Positions 15,619 through 25,282 of a DNA stretch of 64,000 nucleotides are shown here, piece by piece. Every line of letters begins with the position of its first letter. The first letter of the stretch is position 1. The translations under genes were made by a program, and so were the position numbers. Below the pieces are notes generated by a model. The model was given only the letters and a program-made list of their open reading frames with translations. It did not search any database and was not told where the DNA came from. Source of the DNA: VXPQ01 sp965117025 (lineage in GTDB: Bacteria; Bacteroidota; Rhodothermia; Rhodothermales; VXPQ01); the NCBI GenBank assembly GCA_965117025.1, contig OZ220746.1, positions 2,294,001 through 2,358,000 on the forward strand, given 5' to 3'.

Positions 15619-18231
15619 CTATTCTTTGGTGAGAAAGGCGTCGAGGTTGAGGATGGCGTTCGCCGCGACGGCAAGGGCGCCTTCTTCCGGCGAAGCGGAT
15701 CCCGTCATTGCCGGGGCGGCCGGACCGGGTACGGTATACGCCGGTTCAGAGCCGTAATCCGTTTGTTCCGTCTCTTCGTATCCGGCGAAGGCGTTCTCTT
15801 TTATATGAACGAGTGCGGCGGCGGCTTCCGGACGTTGCCGGTAGTCGGCCAGGGCCGTCTCGTACAGGGTTACCAGATGTTCCAGCGCTTCTTCCGGCGG
15901 GTCCCTTTGCAGGGCAAGGCGATATCCCTGCCGTAGCCGGTCTTCGGGCGTGTCGTATCCTTCTTCCTGCATGCGGCGGGCGAGCGCCACGGCCGCTTCG
16001 ACATACACGGGGTCGTTCAGCGTCACGAGCGATTGCAGCGGCGAATTGGTGCGGATGCGCCGGGAAGTGCATAGCTCCCTGCTCATGGCGTCGAAAGCGA
16101 GCAGCGACGGGTACGGGACGGTCCGGCGCCAGTAGGTATACAGGGCGCGGCGGTAGCGGTCTTCCCCTTCGCTCGTTACCCATGTGAGGTCACTGTACGG
16201 ATTGGTCCAGAGGCCCGGCGGTTGCGGGGGAAACACGCTGGCTCCCAGCATCTTGTCGCTGAGCAGTCCGCTGACGGCGAGGGACTGGTCCCTGATCTGC
16301 TCGGCGGTCAACCGGAAACGCGGCCCCCGGGCAAGTAATTTGTTGTCCGGATCGATGGCGAGCAGTTCCGGCGAGACATGCGACGACTGCCGATAGGTGG
16401 CGCTGGTTACGATTTCCTTGAGCAGTCGCTTTACGCTCCACCCGAAGTCCTGCGAAAATTGCAGGGCAAGGGCGTCCAGCAGTTCCGGGTGGGTGGGCGG
16501 TTCGCCTTGCGTCCCGAAATCCTCAACCGTTTCGACGATGCCGGCCCCGAACAACTGCTCCCAGAAACGGTTCGTCGCGACCCTGGCCGTGAGCGGGTTG
16601 GCGGGGTCGAAGAGCCACTGCGCGAGCCCCAGACGGTTTTTCGGAGCGTCCTCTGCAAAGGCCGGCAGTGCATTGGGCACGTCGGGATCGACGGGTTCGC
16701 CGTGCACGAGCCAGTTGCCCCGTTCGAATATATGCGTGGTGCGCGCCGAGGTCGCCGGGAGTTCCCGGATAATTGGTGTGGTAAGCGGTTCCAGTTCGGC
16801 CACGGCTTCTTGCAGGCGGGAGCGCTCCGCACGCATCGTTTCGAAAGCCGGATCCATGTCGATGAACAGGCCGCGCAGGACGAAGACATCGTTCGGGCTG
16901 CGCTGGTCGGCTTCTTTCTGCGCGATCCGGATAACCGGAGGGAACAGGGCGCGTCCCTCGAAGAAAGGAGGGCGATCTATATCCCGGGCGTATTCCTCGA
17001 AGCGTTGGGTCCATGCCGCAAAATCGTCGGGATGCACGGCGGCATGCATCTCCTGCTCCAGCTTTTCCAGTTCGGCAATAAGCCGGCGACCCTCTTCCGG
17101 GCGTTCGTCGAATTCGTAAAGCTTCGGCTCGTTGTTGTCCCGGTCCGTATCGGCCGTGTTGTTGAAGAAGGCCAGGAGTTCGTAAAATTCTTCGCTCCGG
17201 AACGGGTCGTACGGATGCCCGTGGCACTGCACGCATCCAATGGTGGTGCCCTGCCACACCTCGAACGTGGTGTTCAGGCGGTCCATGACGGCGGCGACAC
17301 GAAACTCCTCGTCGTCCGTGCCGCCTTCCGTATTGGTCATCGTGTTCCGGTGGAACGCCGTGGCGATGAGTTGCTTCGTGTCGGGCTCCGGCAACAGATC
17401 GCCGGCCAGCTGTTCCGTCGAGAACCGGTCGAACGGCATATCCTTGTTGAATGCCTCGATCACCCAGTTACGGTATTTCCAGATCGTGCGGGGGGTGTCT
17501 TTCTCGTATCCGTTCGAGTCGGCGTAGCGGGCCAGATCGAGCCAGTACCCCGCCCATCGTTCTCCAAACCGCGGGGAGGCAAGCAGTGCGTCCACGGCTT
17601 CTTCATACCGCATGTCGGACGGGTCCGCGCAGAAGAGGTCCGTGTCCTCCGGGGAGGGTGGCAGCCCGGTCAGGTCAAGGCTCGCGCGACGCAGCAACAC
17701 GCTGCAATCCGCCTCCGGCGACGGGCGCAGGTTTTCCCGGTCCAGCCGGGCCAGCACGAAACGGTCGATATCATTGTTCGGCCATGCGGGATCGGATACT
17801 TCCGGGAGATTCGGCGTTGCCGGCGCCACGTAGGCCCAATGGGGTTCCCAGGCGGCCCCGTCGTCGATCCAGCGTTTCAGCAGGTCGATTTGCTTGTCGT
17901 TGAGCGCCGGGCCCTCGGCGGGCATGCGCTCGTCAGGATCGCTATGCGTGACTCGTCGAATGAGTTCGCTTTTTCCCGACTGGCCCGGTACGATTGCATG
18001 CTTCCCCGATTCCGCAGGCTGGAGCGCATCGTCGCGAAAAAGAAGACTCAGCTCCGCCTGTTGTTTTACGCCGCCGTGGCATGTTACGCAATTTTCGTTG
18101 AGAATCGGACGGATATCCTCGTTGAAATCCACCTCGTTGCCAGCGCTTCCGGACACCCACAGGGCGATGGCGCCCACCGCCAGTACGGCGGCGACCGTCA
18201 GGTTCCATCGGCGCAGTAGAATGGAGAACAT
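15619..18231 (-). CDS. PSD1-type protein with cytochrome c-like, DUF1549 and DUF1553 domains
   Basis: 870 residues. An N-terminal membrane segment (LTVAAVLAVGAIALWVSG) is followed by a heme site NCVTCHG near residues 47-53 (planctomycete cytochrome C domain). DUF1549 follows (DIDRFVLARLDRENLRPSPEAD, LRRASLDLTGLPP), then DUF1553 (NRFWEQLFGAGIVETVEDFG, SATYRQSS). These proteins are exported and suspected to act on polysaccharides or in extracellular electron transfer, without proof. It is first in a two-gene operon with DUF1501. Confidence 0.92.
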   Translation of the reverse strand: MFSILLRRWNLTVAAVLAVGAIALWVSGSAGNEVDFNEDIRPILNENCVTCHGGVKQQAELSLLFRDDALQPAESGKHAIVPGQSGKSELIRRVTHSDPDERMPAEGPALNDKQIDLLKRWIDDGAAWEPHWAYVAPATPNLPEVSDPAWPNNDIDRFVLARLDRENLRPSPEADCSVLLRRASLDLTGLPPSPEDTDLFCADPSDMRYEEAVDALLASPRFGERWAGYWLDLARYADSNGYEKDTPRTIWKYRNWVIEAFNKDMPFDRFSTEQLAGDLLPEPDTKQLIATAFHRNTMTNTEGGTDDEEFRVAAVMDRLNTTFEVWQGTTIGCVQCHGHPYDPFRSEEFYELLAFFNNTADTDRDNNEPKLYEFDERPEEGRRLIAELEKLEQEMHAAVHPDDFAAWTQRFEEYARDIDRPPFFEGRALFPPVIRIAQKEADQRSPNDVFVLRGLFIDMDPAFETMRAERSRLQEAVAELEPLTTPIIRELPATSARTTHIFERGNWLVHGEPVDPDVPNALPAFAEDAPKNRLGLAQWLFDPANPLTARVATNRFWEQLFGAGIVETVEDFGTQGEPPTHPELLDALALQFSQDFGWSVKRLLKEIVTSATYRQSSHVSPELLAIDPDNKLLARGPRFRLTAEQIRDQSLAVSGLLSDKMLGASVFPPQPPGLWTNPYSDLTWVTSEGEDRYRRALYTYWRRTVPYPSLLAFDAMSRELCTSRRIRTNSPLQSLVTLNDPVYVEAAVALARRMQEEGYDTPEDRLRQGYRLALQRDPPEEALEHLVTLYETALADYRQRPEAAAALVHIKENAFAGYEETEQTDYGSEPAYTVPGPAAPAMTGSASPEEGALAVAANAILNLDAFLTKE

Positions 18232-18484
18232 CGACGAGAGATTCGATGCGGGATATTATTCGAGGGCAAGATGCATAATCGCCCAACGAAAGGTAAGCAA
18301 TTCTTCAAAAATACGTAAGGATGCTCTGATCAAAACCACTTTGCTCAGAGCATCCTTAAATGCGCCCTCGCTCGTTTTCTTCCCTGGTGACCGGGGCCTA
18401 CGCCGGTGAAGCCTTCCAGCCGGCGCGTGATGTACGGGACAAACTGGCGGAACTGGGTGGCTGCCGCCGGCCCGCCGCGGATCG
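18232..18484. other. Intergenic region with repeat copy B and a coding-like fragment
   Basis: It holds the promoter side of the DUF1549/DUF1553 gene and repeat copy B at 18317-18357. On the minus strand, 18370-18480 can be read as FRQFVPYITRRLEGFTGVG, which looks protein-like but has no start and could be a decayed gene end. No intact gene is seen. Confidence 0.4.
18317..18357. repeat. Dispersed intergenic repeat, copy B, perfect hairpin
   Basis: AAGGATGCTCTGA and TCAGAGCATCCTT form a perfect 13-bp inverted repeat around a 15-base loop. Read on the minus strand the first 30 bases match copies A and C over the conserved core. It sits downstream of the SRPBCC operon and upstream of the DUF1549/DUF1553 gene, so it may also end transcription of the operon. 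Confidence 0.7.
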
Positions 18485-18937
18485 CTACTCCCGGTACCGC
18501 TCCTCCGCCGTCTGCTTCAGCGCCTGACCGACATCGTCGAATCCGCGGCGCATGGCCCGACCGAACAGCAGGATGGCCAGTGGCGCCAACGAGCCTTCAA
18601 GCGTGTCCGTGTTGAAGTACGAGCAACTTGTCTCGCTCCGTTTCTCGAGTCGCTGTTCCCGCAGCGCTTTCAGCAGCAACTCGTTTCCGATCTTCGTGCT
18701 CCATGACAGGAGGGTCGGCGGCTCGACTGCCTCGAACCGTTCTGTCTGCTTCCGGTCGTAGCGGCCGAGTTTGACGTCGAAGTCGACGAAGGAGCCCACG
18801 CACACGTCGGTCTGTGTGTACGTCCGGGCAAAGGGGTTCCATTCGACGTAGCGGTCTACATCCGCCAGGATATCCCAGACTGTGTCGATCGGGGCGTGGA
18901 TTTCTACCGGTTCCGAAGTGATGGCGTACTTGAACAT
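18485..18937 (-). CDS. SRPBCC-family protein
   Basis: 150 residues with the START/Bet v1-like pattern of polyketide cyclase/SRPBCC proteins: EIHAPIDTVWDILADVDRYVEWNPF at the start, a middle strand FVDFDVKLGRYD, LSWSTKI, and a C-terminal helix. Such proteins form a hydrophobic pocket that binds lipids, polyketides or steroids. It is the last gene of the five-gene minus-strand operon, 39 bases after the first SDR gene. Ligand unknown. Confidence 0.85.
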   Translation of the reverse strand: MFKYAITSEPVEIHAPIDTVWDILADVDRYVEWNPFARTYTQTDVCVGSFVDFDVKLGRYDRKQTERFEAVEPPTLLSWSTKIGNELLLKALREQRLEKRSETSCSYFNTDTLEGSLAPLAILLFGRAMRRGFDDVGQALKQTAEERYRE

Positions 18938-18976
18938 TTTTTAGTAGTCCGTGGGGGAAGTCCGCTGCTATGGCTT

Positions 18977-19975
18977 CTACTCCTGATCAAGTGATCTGAA
19001 CCAGCGCTCCGATTCTTCCCACAGGCGCTGCGCCGCTGCGGCATCCCGAGCGTCGGGGGCGGGTTCGACCGGGCGGAAGCGCTCATAATAATACCTGTCT
19101 TCCGGGACAGGACCTGTTGCACAGTGAATGACGGCCTGGGCGGCCTGGGCCGGTGTCAGGAGGATCCGCGAGGCCAGTGGCGTCACGAGGGGCCTCATCG
19201 TTCGCAGCCCGGGAGTTTTGTCCAACCAGCCGATAGTCATGTTCGTGCAGGCAGAGCCCGGATGCAGTGCGACCGATCGCAGGTTGCAGTCGGTCCTGTA
19301 GCGGCGTTGCAACTCGAAACTGTGATGGATGAGCGCCAGCTTGGACTGGCCATAGGCGGTCCAGGAATCGAGCCTGCCCGTGTCCCGAAAGGAGCGGTCG
19401 TTTTTTCCCTTGTCGTGGTGATGAGAGGATACGTTGACTACCCGGGCGTCACCGGTGCGCCGGCCGGACTCGAGAAGCATCGGCAGCAGCAGGTGTGTCA
19501 GATGAAACGCACCGAGGTAATTCGTTCGCCAGTGCATCTCGAACCCGTCGGCGGAAAACCTGGGTTTGCGCCAGCGGAAGATCACATTCAGAAGGATGCT
19601 GGCGTTGTTGACCAGCACATCCAGTCGTCCGTCGGAGTGTTCCCGGTACCAGGCGGCGAAGTCCGCGACGCTGACCGGGTCGGAGAGATCCAGCGTGTGT
19701 GCCTCGATTCCGCCCGGGGACCGGTCGCCGTCCTGTATATCCCGCCGGAGGGCTTCTCTGAGAGACGCGGTATTTTTCAGGCCGGTAGCGACGAGGTGGG
19801 CGCCCCAACCGGCCAATGTTCTGGCGATTTCGTAGCCTATCGACCCGGGCGTGGCGCCCGTGACAATGACATATTTTCCGGACATGTCGACGTGTCCGGC
19901 TATCGGCTTGCGCGTGCAGAGTTCCACCATGTGGTGGAATGTCTTCGAGAGCGAGGATGTCGGTCGGCGCTTCAT
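18977..19975 (-). CDS. Short-chain dehydrogenase/reductase, retinol dehydrogenase-like
   Basis: 332 residues. NAD(P) motif VIVTGATPGSIGYEIA near residues 33-48 (with Pro-Gly-Ser in place of the more usual Ser-Gly-Leu-Gly order), NNAS near 117, and the catalytic YGQSK near 206-210. It resembles the long retinol-dehydrogenase-like SDRs acting on hydrophobic alcohols or ketones. Its ATG overlaps the TGA of the next SDR (ATGA), so translation is coupled. Confidence 0.9.
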   Translation of the reverse strand: MKRRPTSSLSKTFHHMVELCTRKPIAGHVDMSGKYVIVTGATPGSIGYEIARTLAGWGAHLVATGLKNTASLREALRRDIQDGDRSPGGIEAHTLDLSDPVSVADFAAWYREHSDGRLDVLVNNASILLNVIFRWRKPRFSADGFEMHWRTNYLGAFHLTHLLLPMLLESGRRTGDARVVNVSSHHHDKGKNDRSFRDTGRLDSWTAYGQSKLALIHHSFELQRRYRTDCNLRSVALHPGSACTNMTIGWLDKTPGLRTMRPLVTPLASRILLTPAQAAQAVIHCATGPVPEDRYYYERFRPVEPAPDARDAAAAQRLWEESERWFRSLDQE

Positions 19976-20982
19976 GGGGTAACGGGTCCTTGCTCGTGTG
20001 CAGTCGCCGGGGGCGGTGCGAACCTGTGGAGCAGCACTTCACTGGCCTCCCATAATCCGGCGCCGTTGGACCGGTTCGTGGCGAGCTCGGAAGGGCGCTT
20101 CTCGCGCAGCATATGCAGGTAGATGCCGCTGCGCCGGCCGGCGTCGTCGGCGCAACAGAGGTAGCTTACGGGCGCCGCGGCTCTGGCCGGTGAGAGGAAG
20201 AAGAGTTTCATCAACGGATAGATGAGTGGCTTGAGGAGTACCGGGGCGTTCCGGGCAATGGCGGAGTGTACGGGGCCGGGGCAAAGCGAATGAACTGCAA
20301 CATGCCCGCCGTCGTCCCGGTTGAGACGGCGGGAGAGCTCGGTCGCGAACGTAGACAGGACGAGCTTGCTTGCACCGTAGTGCTTGAGCCCGTCTCGGAG
20401 GCCGTAGTTTTCGAATGCGCCGAAACGATCGAAGTCGATCGGCTCGGCGGATCGGTGGGCCTCGGACGAGACGAGAACGATGCGGGGCGCCTCCTCAATC
20501 CTGGCCGCCGGGCGAAGCATCCCGTCTTTCAACCAGCGATCGACCAGCACGCGGTTGGCGAGGAAGTGGACAGCGAACATCGTCTCGAAGCCCTGAGCTG
20601 TCCGGCGGGCGCGACGCGGCATCAGGCCTGCGTTGAGGACCGCGATGTCGATCCTTGTTTCCCTCTCGCGCAGCGCGTCGCAGAGCCGGTGCACCGAGCG
20701 CACGTCAGAGAGATCGACCCGCAGCATCTCGACCTGGTCGGAGCCGGAGGCGGCCTTGACGTTTTCGCCTGCGTCGGGGTGTCCGCTTCGGCAGGCCATC
20801 AGGACGCGACCGCCGCGTGCGGCCAGATCGATGGCGACGGCTTTGCCGAGCCCACTATTGGCCCCCGTCACCAGGCACGTCTTGCCATCGATCCGAACAG
20901 AAGCCGGCAGGGGCTCGATCGTCGGTTGGATAGCGGTGCGGTCTTGTACCGCCTTGCGAAGGGACTCGAAGATGGTGTTCAT
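19972..20982 (-). CDS. Short-chain dehydrogenase/reductase
   Basis: 336 residues. Standard motif CLVTGANSGLGKAVAIDLA near residues 34-52, LNAGLM near 114, and catalytic YGASK near 200-204. It is a second SDR of the retinol-dehydrogenase-like class. It overlaps the downstream SDR by four bases and lies 15 bases after the sulfotransferase gene. The two SDRs are not near-identical, so they probably act on different groups or in different directions. Confidence 0.9.
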   Translation of the reverse strand: MNTIFESLRKAVQDRTAIQPTIEPLPASVRIDGKTCLVTGANSGLGKAVAIDLAARGGRVLMACRSGHPDAGENVKAASGSDQVEMLRVDLSDVRSVHRLCDALRERETRIDIAVLNAGLMPRRARRTAQGFETMFAVHFLANRVLVDRWLKDGMLRPAARIEEAPRIVLVSSEAHRSAEPIDFDRFGAFENYGLRDGLKHYGASKLVLSTFATELSRRLNRDDGGHVAVHSLCPGPVHSAIARNAPVLLKPLIYPLMKLFFLSPARAAAPVSYLCCADDAGRRSGIYLHMLREKRPSELATNRSNGAGLWEASEVLLHRFAPPPATAHEQGPVTP

Positions 20983-20997
20983 GCGCTGATCGCTTGT

Positions 20998-22257
20998 CTA
21001 CTCATACGGAATGTCGTGCCTGCGTCGGTACGGCGCCATGCAATTTTCGATCGCCTCCCGGGTCTGGCCAAAACTTTCCGCATCGTACACGTGGTGTCCG
21101 TAGCGGTGTTGGACGTTGCGGCCTGCAGTTTGTCTGGCTGCATGCAGTGCATCCGCTCCGAAAGGAATTCCGGCCCGTTCGTAGATAGTTCTCAGTTGCG
21201 CCATCGGGTCACTGAGGAGATCGTAGTAGGAGATGTCGACGAAGCGGCGCGGGTCCGCCGCTTCCCGGACGTTGGCGGTGCGTTCGACCAGGCGGCAGGT
21301 CTTGGCGAGCCAGTGTGCGCCGATCTCCTGCGGATCGACGCGGTCGCTGAACATTCCCCTGCCGTGAGCGACCATGCTCCAAAAGGAGGGGATGGACTTG
21401 AGCGGATCCCGGTGCGTCTGCACGATCGTGGCGGTCGGGAACACCTTGAGCACGGTGTCGAGATATTCCATGTGGTGCGGCGTTTTTAGCACCCGGTGAC
21501 GATGCGGACGTTGCCAGTGCAGGACCTGGAGCAGGGTTCGGAATTCCTCGTACGTTCTCGTGTGGTCCTGGTCTTCGAGCCAGCGCGCGTAGGTAGGGAC
21601 ATGCATGGTTGCTTCCGCCGACTGGCTCATGAAGGCCACATCGAGCAGCAGTACGTCCTCCTCGGGGGCATCGTGTTCGGCGGGATGTACGGCAAAGAAG
21701 GCAGGGGCCAGATAAGCGATTGCGCGTTCGGCAATGACCGCCTGTTTGATTCGGGCGCGCGGGTTTCCCGGCTTCTCACGCGGCAGGGGCAGCGGATTCA
21801 ATCCCTCCCAGGCCGTGACTGCGTGCATATCCGGATGAGAAGCGATCAGTCGGTGCAGCGTGGTCGTGCCGGTCCGTTGGAGGCCGGCGATCACGAGCAC
21901 GCCGCCAAGGTCGATTTCCCGTATTTCCGGGCGTTTTCGGATCAGTTCCTCGACTCGCAGGCGCGTTGCCAGCGCCCCTTCGATCCGCTGCTTCTGGATC
22001 CACCGACCCAGGGGCGTGAGATCGGCCTCCTCGTTAATCGAGCGGACGAGTACGGACAGCGCTTCCATGAACCACTCGTTGCCGAAGTTCGACAGGGCCG
22101 TCTTTCTGCGGGCCGCGGCGATCATTTTGTCGATGTCGAGCTTGCCGGAATTTCTTATACGGCCCGAGGCACGCCAAACCGCGTTCAGCAGCGTGACGGG
22201 AAGAGGGCGGTACGGCCGATTGTAGTCCGTCGATGTCTCGGTAATCCGCTTTCCCAT
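20998..22257 (-). CDS. Sulfotransferase family protein
   Basis: 419 residues from the ATG at 22255-22257, preferred over a GTG 21 bases upstream because GGTGA lies just before it. The PAPS 5'-phosphosulfate loop GLQRTGTTTLHRLIASHP lies near residues 121-138. The 3'-phosphate region (IVQTHRDPLKSIPS) follows in the C-terminal half. The family moves a sulfo group from PAPS to an alcohol or amine, often a lipid or steroid. The gene starts four bases after the DUF1214 gene. Confidence 0.88.
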   Translation of the reverse strand: MGKRITETSTDYNRPYRPLPVTLLNAVWRASGRIRNSGKLDIDKMIAAARRKTALSNFGNEWFMEALSVLVRSINEEADLTPLGRWIQKQRIEGALATRLRVEELIRKRPEIREIDLGGVLVIAGLQRTGTTTLHRLIASHPDMHAVTAWEGLNPLPLPREKPGNPRARIKQAVIAERAIAYLAPAFFAVHPAEHDAPEEDVLLLDVAFMSQSAEATMHVPTYARWLEDQDHTRTYEEFRTLLQVLHWQRPHRHRVLKTPHHMEYLDTVLKVFPTATIVQTHRDPLKSIPSFWSMVAHGRGMFSDRVDPQEIGAHWLAKTCRLVERTANVREAADPRRFVDISYYDLLSDPMAQLRTIYERAGIPFGADALHAARQTAGRNVQHRYGHHVYDAESFGQTREAIENCMAPYRRRHDIPYE

Positions 22258-22261
22258 TTCT

Positions 22262-23455
22262 TCACCGGCGGAGCGCACGGAGTTCGTGCAGTTTGACGCA
22301 TCGGGTCGCAGGCGTCGGGTGTTCCTCGGCCCGGATCCAACGGAAACACATGGTCCCGGAGATGTGACCAGCGGTATCGAGCCAGTTTGGGAGCCCGGGG
22401 TCTTCGTGCGCGACGATCAGGCGGACGGAACCGTCGCTTTCGTATTCGGCGAGATGCTTGTTCGTATGGATGGTGTGATAGCGGTAGTCGAGCGACTCCA
22501 TCCAGTAGTTGTTGAGCTGGAAATTCCAGAATTCGCATACCGGCGGCGTGGTTTCGATGATCAGCGCCTCGTCCTTTTCCAGTCGCCAGTGGCTGTGGTA
22601 GTAGGCGATATTCGGGTCGCCCCCGGCCTGATTCGATGTCTCCTGATCGAACCGGGGCAGCGTATTCGTGTGTTTCCGGAAGTCGCGCGCCCACTTCGCG
22701 AACAGGAGGGAGGCGCCCGCAACGAGGGTGCTCGCCGACCGCAGTCCTTCGTCGAGTTGTCTTGCGGTCAGCGGTTCCGGGCGCTTCTCGTCCGGGGAGC
22801 AATTGATACGTTCGATATGCAACTCGGCCGGGATTTCCGTACGCCGGTCGAGGAAGGTCTGGCGGACGATGAGGACCCCGCTTTCGGGTGTCATCGGGAG
22901 CCAGTTCCCGTTCTGCCGCTCGCAACTGAGCACCAACTCGAAGCGACCGTCGTCGTCGATCTCGAGTTCCGCGGCTTCGACGTAGCCGGTCGGGGGCATG
23001 CCGCCTCCCTGTCCGTAGTGTCCGGCCTGGGTGCCGAACCCGAGATAGGCGACGGTGTTGCGGCGCCCGGTGATCCGGTATTCGAAAGCGCCCGAGATGG
23101 CGGCCGTCAGATAGTGGTTGTCCGGGTTGTCGGCCCCGAGCTTGACCGTTTCGTGGGCGATGCGGTGGAGGACCGGCGCGCTCGGATCGGCGTGCTCGAG
23201 GAAGGCCATCAGGCCTGCGCGCGTCAGACGGCTGAGGTAGCGATAACCCTCGGCCTGGTTGAAGGCATCTTGCGGCGCCCCCGGAAAGTTCAGCGATGCG
23301 CCTGCAGCCTTCAGTGTGTCGCAGAACTCGTCCCAGGCGCGGCCACTGACGACCCGCTGTGCAGCGACATCGTCCTCGGACTGTCCACGGAGTTTCCGCA
23401 TCGCCAGGGAGACCCGGCGAAAGAGCGCAAGCAGGCCGATCACGAACCTTCTCAT
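22262..23455 (-). CDS. DUF1214 domain protein
   Basis: 397 residues from the ATG at 23453-23455. This start has a clear GGAG eight bases upstream, which rules out the longer TTG-type reading. The C-terminal third has DUF1214 features (VCEFWNFQLNNYWMESLDYR, IVAHEDPGLPNWLDTAGH). This domain is common in mycobacteria, sphingomonads and marine gammaproteobacteria near lipid and steroid genes, with no firm biochemistry. It is the first gene of the operon with the sulfotransferase, two SDRs and SRPBCC protein. Confidence 0.85.
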   Translation of the reverse strand: MRRFVIGLLALFRRVSLAMRKLRGQSEDDVAAQRVVSGRAWDEFCDTLKAAGASLNFPGAPQDAFNQAEGYRYLSRLTRAGLMAFLEHADPSAPVLHRIAHETVKLGADNPDNHYLTAAISGAFEYRITGRRNTVAYLGFGTQAGHYGQGGGMPPTGYVEAAELEIDDDGRFELVLSCERQNGNWLPMTPESGVLIVRQTFLDRRTEIPAELHIERINCSPDEKRPEPLTARQLDEGLRSASTLVAGASLLFAKWARDFRKHTNTLPRFDQETSNQAGGDPNIAYYHSHWRLEKDEALIIETTPPVCEFWNFQLNNYWMESLDYRYHTIHTNKHLAEYESDGSVRLIVAHEDPGLPNWLDTAGHISGTMCFRWIRAEEHPTPATRCVKLHELRALRR

Positions 23456-23726
23456 CGTTTTCTCTCCAGAGTCAGTCGATGGGGCGGGAGTGTACCGTAC
23501 GGGACCGTCTGCCGGAAGATTTCTCACCGTTCGACCGCATCCAGCGTACGCTCGCAAAGGCGATCACGAAGCGCTACCCGCTGCACGACGGAGACCGTCA
23601 GGGTTCGGCGGCATAGCAAAGAGAGAACAAAGATGCGCAGAAATTCGACGTAAAATAATCTTCCGGGCGACAAGGCGCGCAATCACCCGGCAAAAGGTGT
23701 GCAATGCATCAGGAATACGTACTTCG
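23456..23726. other. Intergenic region between purF and the DUF1214 operon
   Basis: It contains the promoter side of the DUF1214 operon and the DNA beyond the purF stop. A plus-strand reading (LPEDFSPFDRIQRTLAKAI) looks mildly protein-like but lacks an acceptable start and family match. I see no terminator hairpin. Confidence 0.4.
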
Positions 23727-25208
23727 TTACCACTCGTTTTCTTCCTTGACGACCGGGGCGTGCACCGGTACCGGATATTTTCCTGTAAAGCAGGCATTGC
23801 AGTAGCCCGCCTCGCTCCGGTTGGCGCTGCGCACAGCCTTCATCAATCCCTCCACGGACAGGTAGGCCAGCGAATCGACGCCCAGCCATTTCGCACGCTC
23901 TTCGTCGGAACTGAACTCGTGCGCAAACAATTCGTCGTGGCTGGGGAAATCCATGCCATAGTAGCAGGGGTTGACCACAGGAGGCGCCGCCACCCGGAAA
24001 TGTACTTCTCGCGCGCCGGCCTCACGGATCATGTTGACGATATACCGGGCCGTTGTGCCTCGTACGATGGAGTCGTCCACGATGACGACGATGCGATTTT
24101 TAAGTACGCCTTCCACCGTATTGAACTTGCACCGCACCCGCATTTCGCGCCGGTCCTGTCCGGGGGCAATGAACGTGCGCCCCACATAGTGGTTGCGAAT
24201 GAGACCGATCTCGAATTTGCCCGAATAGCCCTGTTTTCGGCATTCGCTCACATACCCGAGCGCACTGGTATTGGATGAGTCGGGCACGGAGATGACGATG
24301 GGCTGCCTTTCCCCTTTCTTTGTAGACGGGACCGGCGCCTCGCGCGCCAGTTGTTTGCCGATTTGCCGGCGCACCTTGTCCACCATCTCCCCGTAGATCC
24401 GCGAATCCGGACGCGAGAAATACACGTATTCGAAGACGCACTGGCTGATTTCGTGCGACCGGGGCAGATGGTAGCTCCGGAATGACCCCGTTTCGGCGCC
24501 TTCCCGGTCGATCACCAGGATTTCCCCGGGTTCCACATCGCGTACGTATTCGGCCCCGATCAGGTCGAAAGCGCACGTTTCGCTGGCTACGCACCACGAA
24601 GTTTCGTTCAGGCGTCCCAGCGATAGCGGACGGAATCCGTTCGGATCGCGGATGGCGATGAGGCTTTCGTCCGTAAGGATAACGAGTGAAAAAGCCCCTT
24701 CCAATTGGGCGAGGGCGTCCCTGATCTGGTTGATTTGCTTGCTTCGCCGGCTTTGTGCGATGAGGTGGAGGACCAGTTCCGTATCGCTGGTCGTCTGGAA
24801 CAAGGTCCCCTGGTCGCTGAAAGACTGGCGCAGTTCGCGCGCATTCGACAGGTTGCCGTTGTGCGAAATGGCGAGGTTGCCGTCTTTGTAATGCACAACA
24901 AACGGCTGGATGTTCGCCTTGTTGTCCGAGGCGCCCATCGTAGAGTACCGGTTGTGCCCGATGGCGGCGGTGCCGAGCAGCTTGGTTTCGAAGAGAGACT
25001 GGTCGGCAAAAACATCCAGCACCAGCCCCCGACCCCGGTGGGTCTGCATGACGCGGCGCTGCTTCGTTTCGTCGTAGGTGGAGGAGACGATCCCTGACGA
25101 CTCCTGGCCGCGGTGCTGGAGAGCGTGCAATCCGTAGTACGTATGCCGCGCCGCATCTTCGGCGTTGAATATCCCGAAAATGCCGCAATACTCTCGTATC
25201 TGACGCAT
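23727..25208 (-). CDS. purF: Amidophosphoribosyltransferase
   Basis: 493 residues. It makes phosphoribosylamine from PRPP and glutamine, the first committed step of purine synthesis. The ATG at 25206-25208 is chosen because it gives a short propeptide (MRQIREY) before the N-terminal nucleophile CGIFGIF. A farther upstream TTG would lengthen it without reason. The PRPP loop region VIVDDSIVRGTTAR and glutaminase residues are present. Cysteines in ISQCVFEY, NPCYYGMD and GYCNACFTG match the positions that hold a 4Fe-4S cluster in the B. subtilis enzyme. Confidence 0.96.
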   Translation of the reverse strand: MRQIREYCGIFGIFNAEDAARHTYYGLHALQHRGQESSGIVSSTYDETKQRRVMQTHRGRGLVLDVFADQSLFETKLLGTAAIGHNRYSTMGASDNKANIQPFVVHYKDGNLAISHNGNLSNARELRQSFSDQGTLFQTTSDTELVLHLIAQSRRSKQINQIRDALAQLEGAFSLVILTDESLIAIRDPNGFRPLSLGRLNETSWCVASETCAFDLIGAEYVRDVEPGEILVIDREGAETGSFRSYHLPRSHEISQCVFEYVYFSRPDSRIYGEMVDKVRRQIGKQLAREAPVPSTKKGERQPIVISVPDSSNTSALGYVSECRKQGYSGKFEIGLIRNHYVGRTFIAPGQDRREMRVRCKFNTVEGVLKNRIVVIVDDSIVRGTTARYIVNMIREAGAREVHFRVAAPPVVNPCYYGMDFPSHDELFAHEFSSDEERAKWLGVDSLAYLSVEGLMKAVRSANRSEAGYCNACFTGKYPVPVHAPVVKEENEW

Positions 25209-25282
25209 TCGGCTCCGGTTAATTGATGGGAGGCCTGTGCCTGATATAAAGGTAGGCAATTTTCATGCCTTATACAATGGGC

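Noticed and set aside
23536..23616. Plus-strand fragment LPEDFSPFDRIQRTLAKAI upstream of the DUF1214 operon
   Set aside because: No acceptable start, no family match, lies in the promoter region of the operon.
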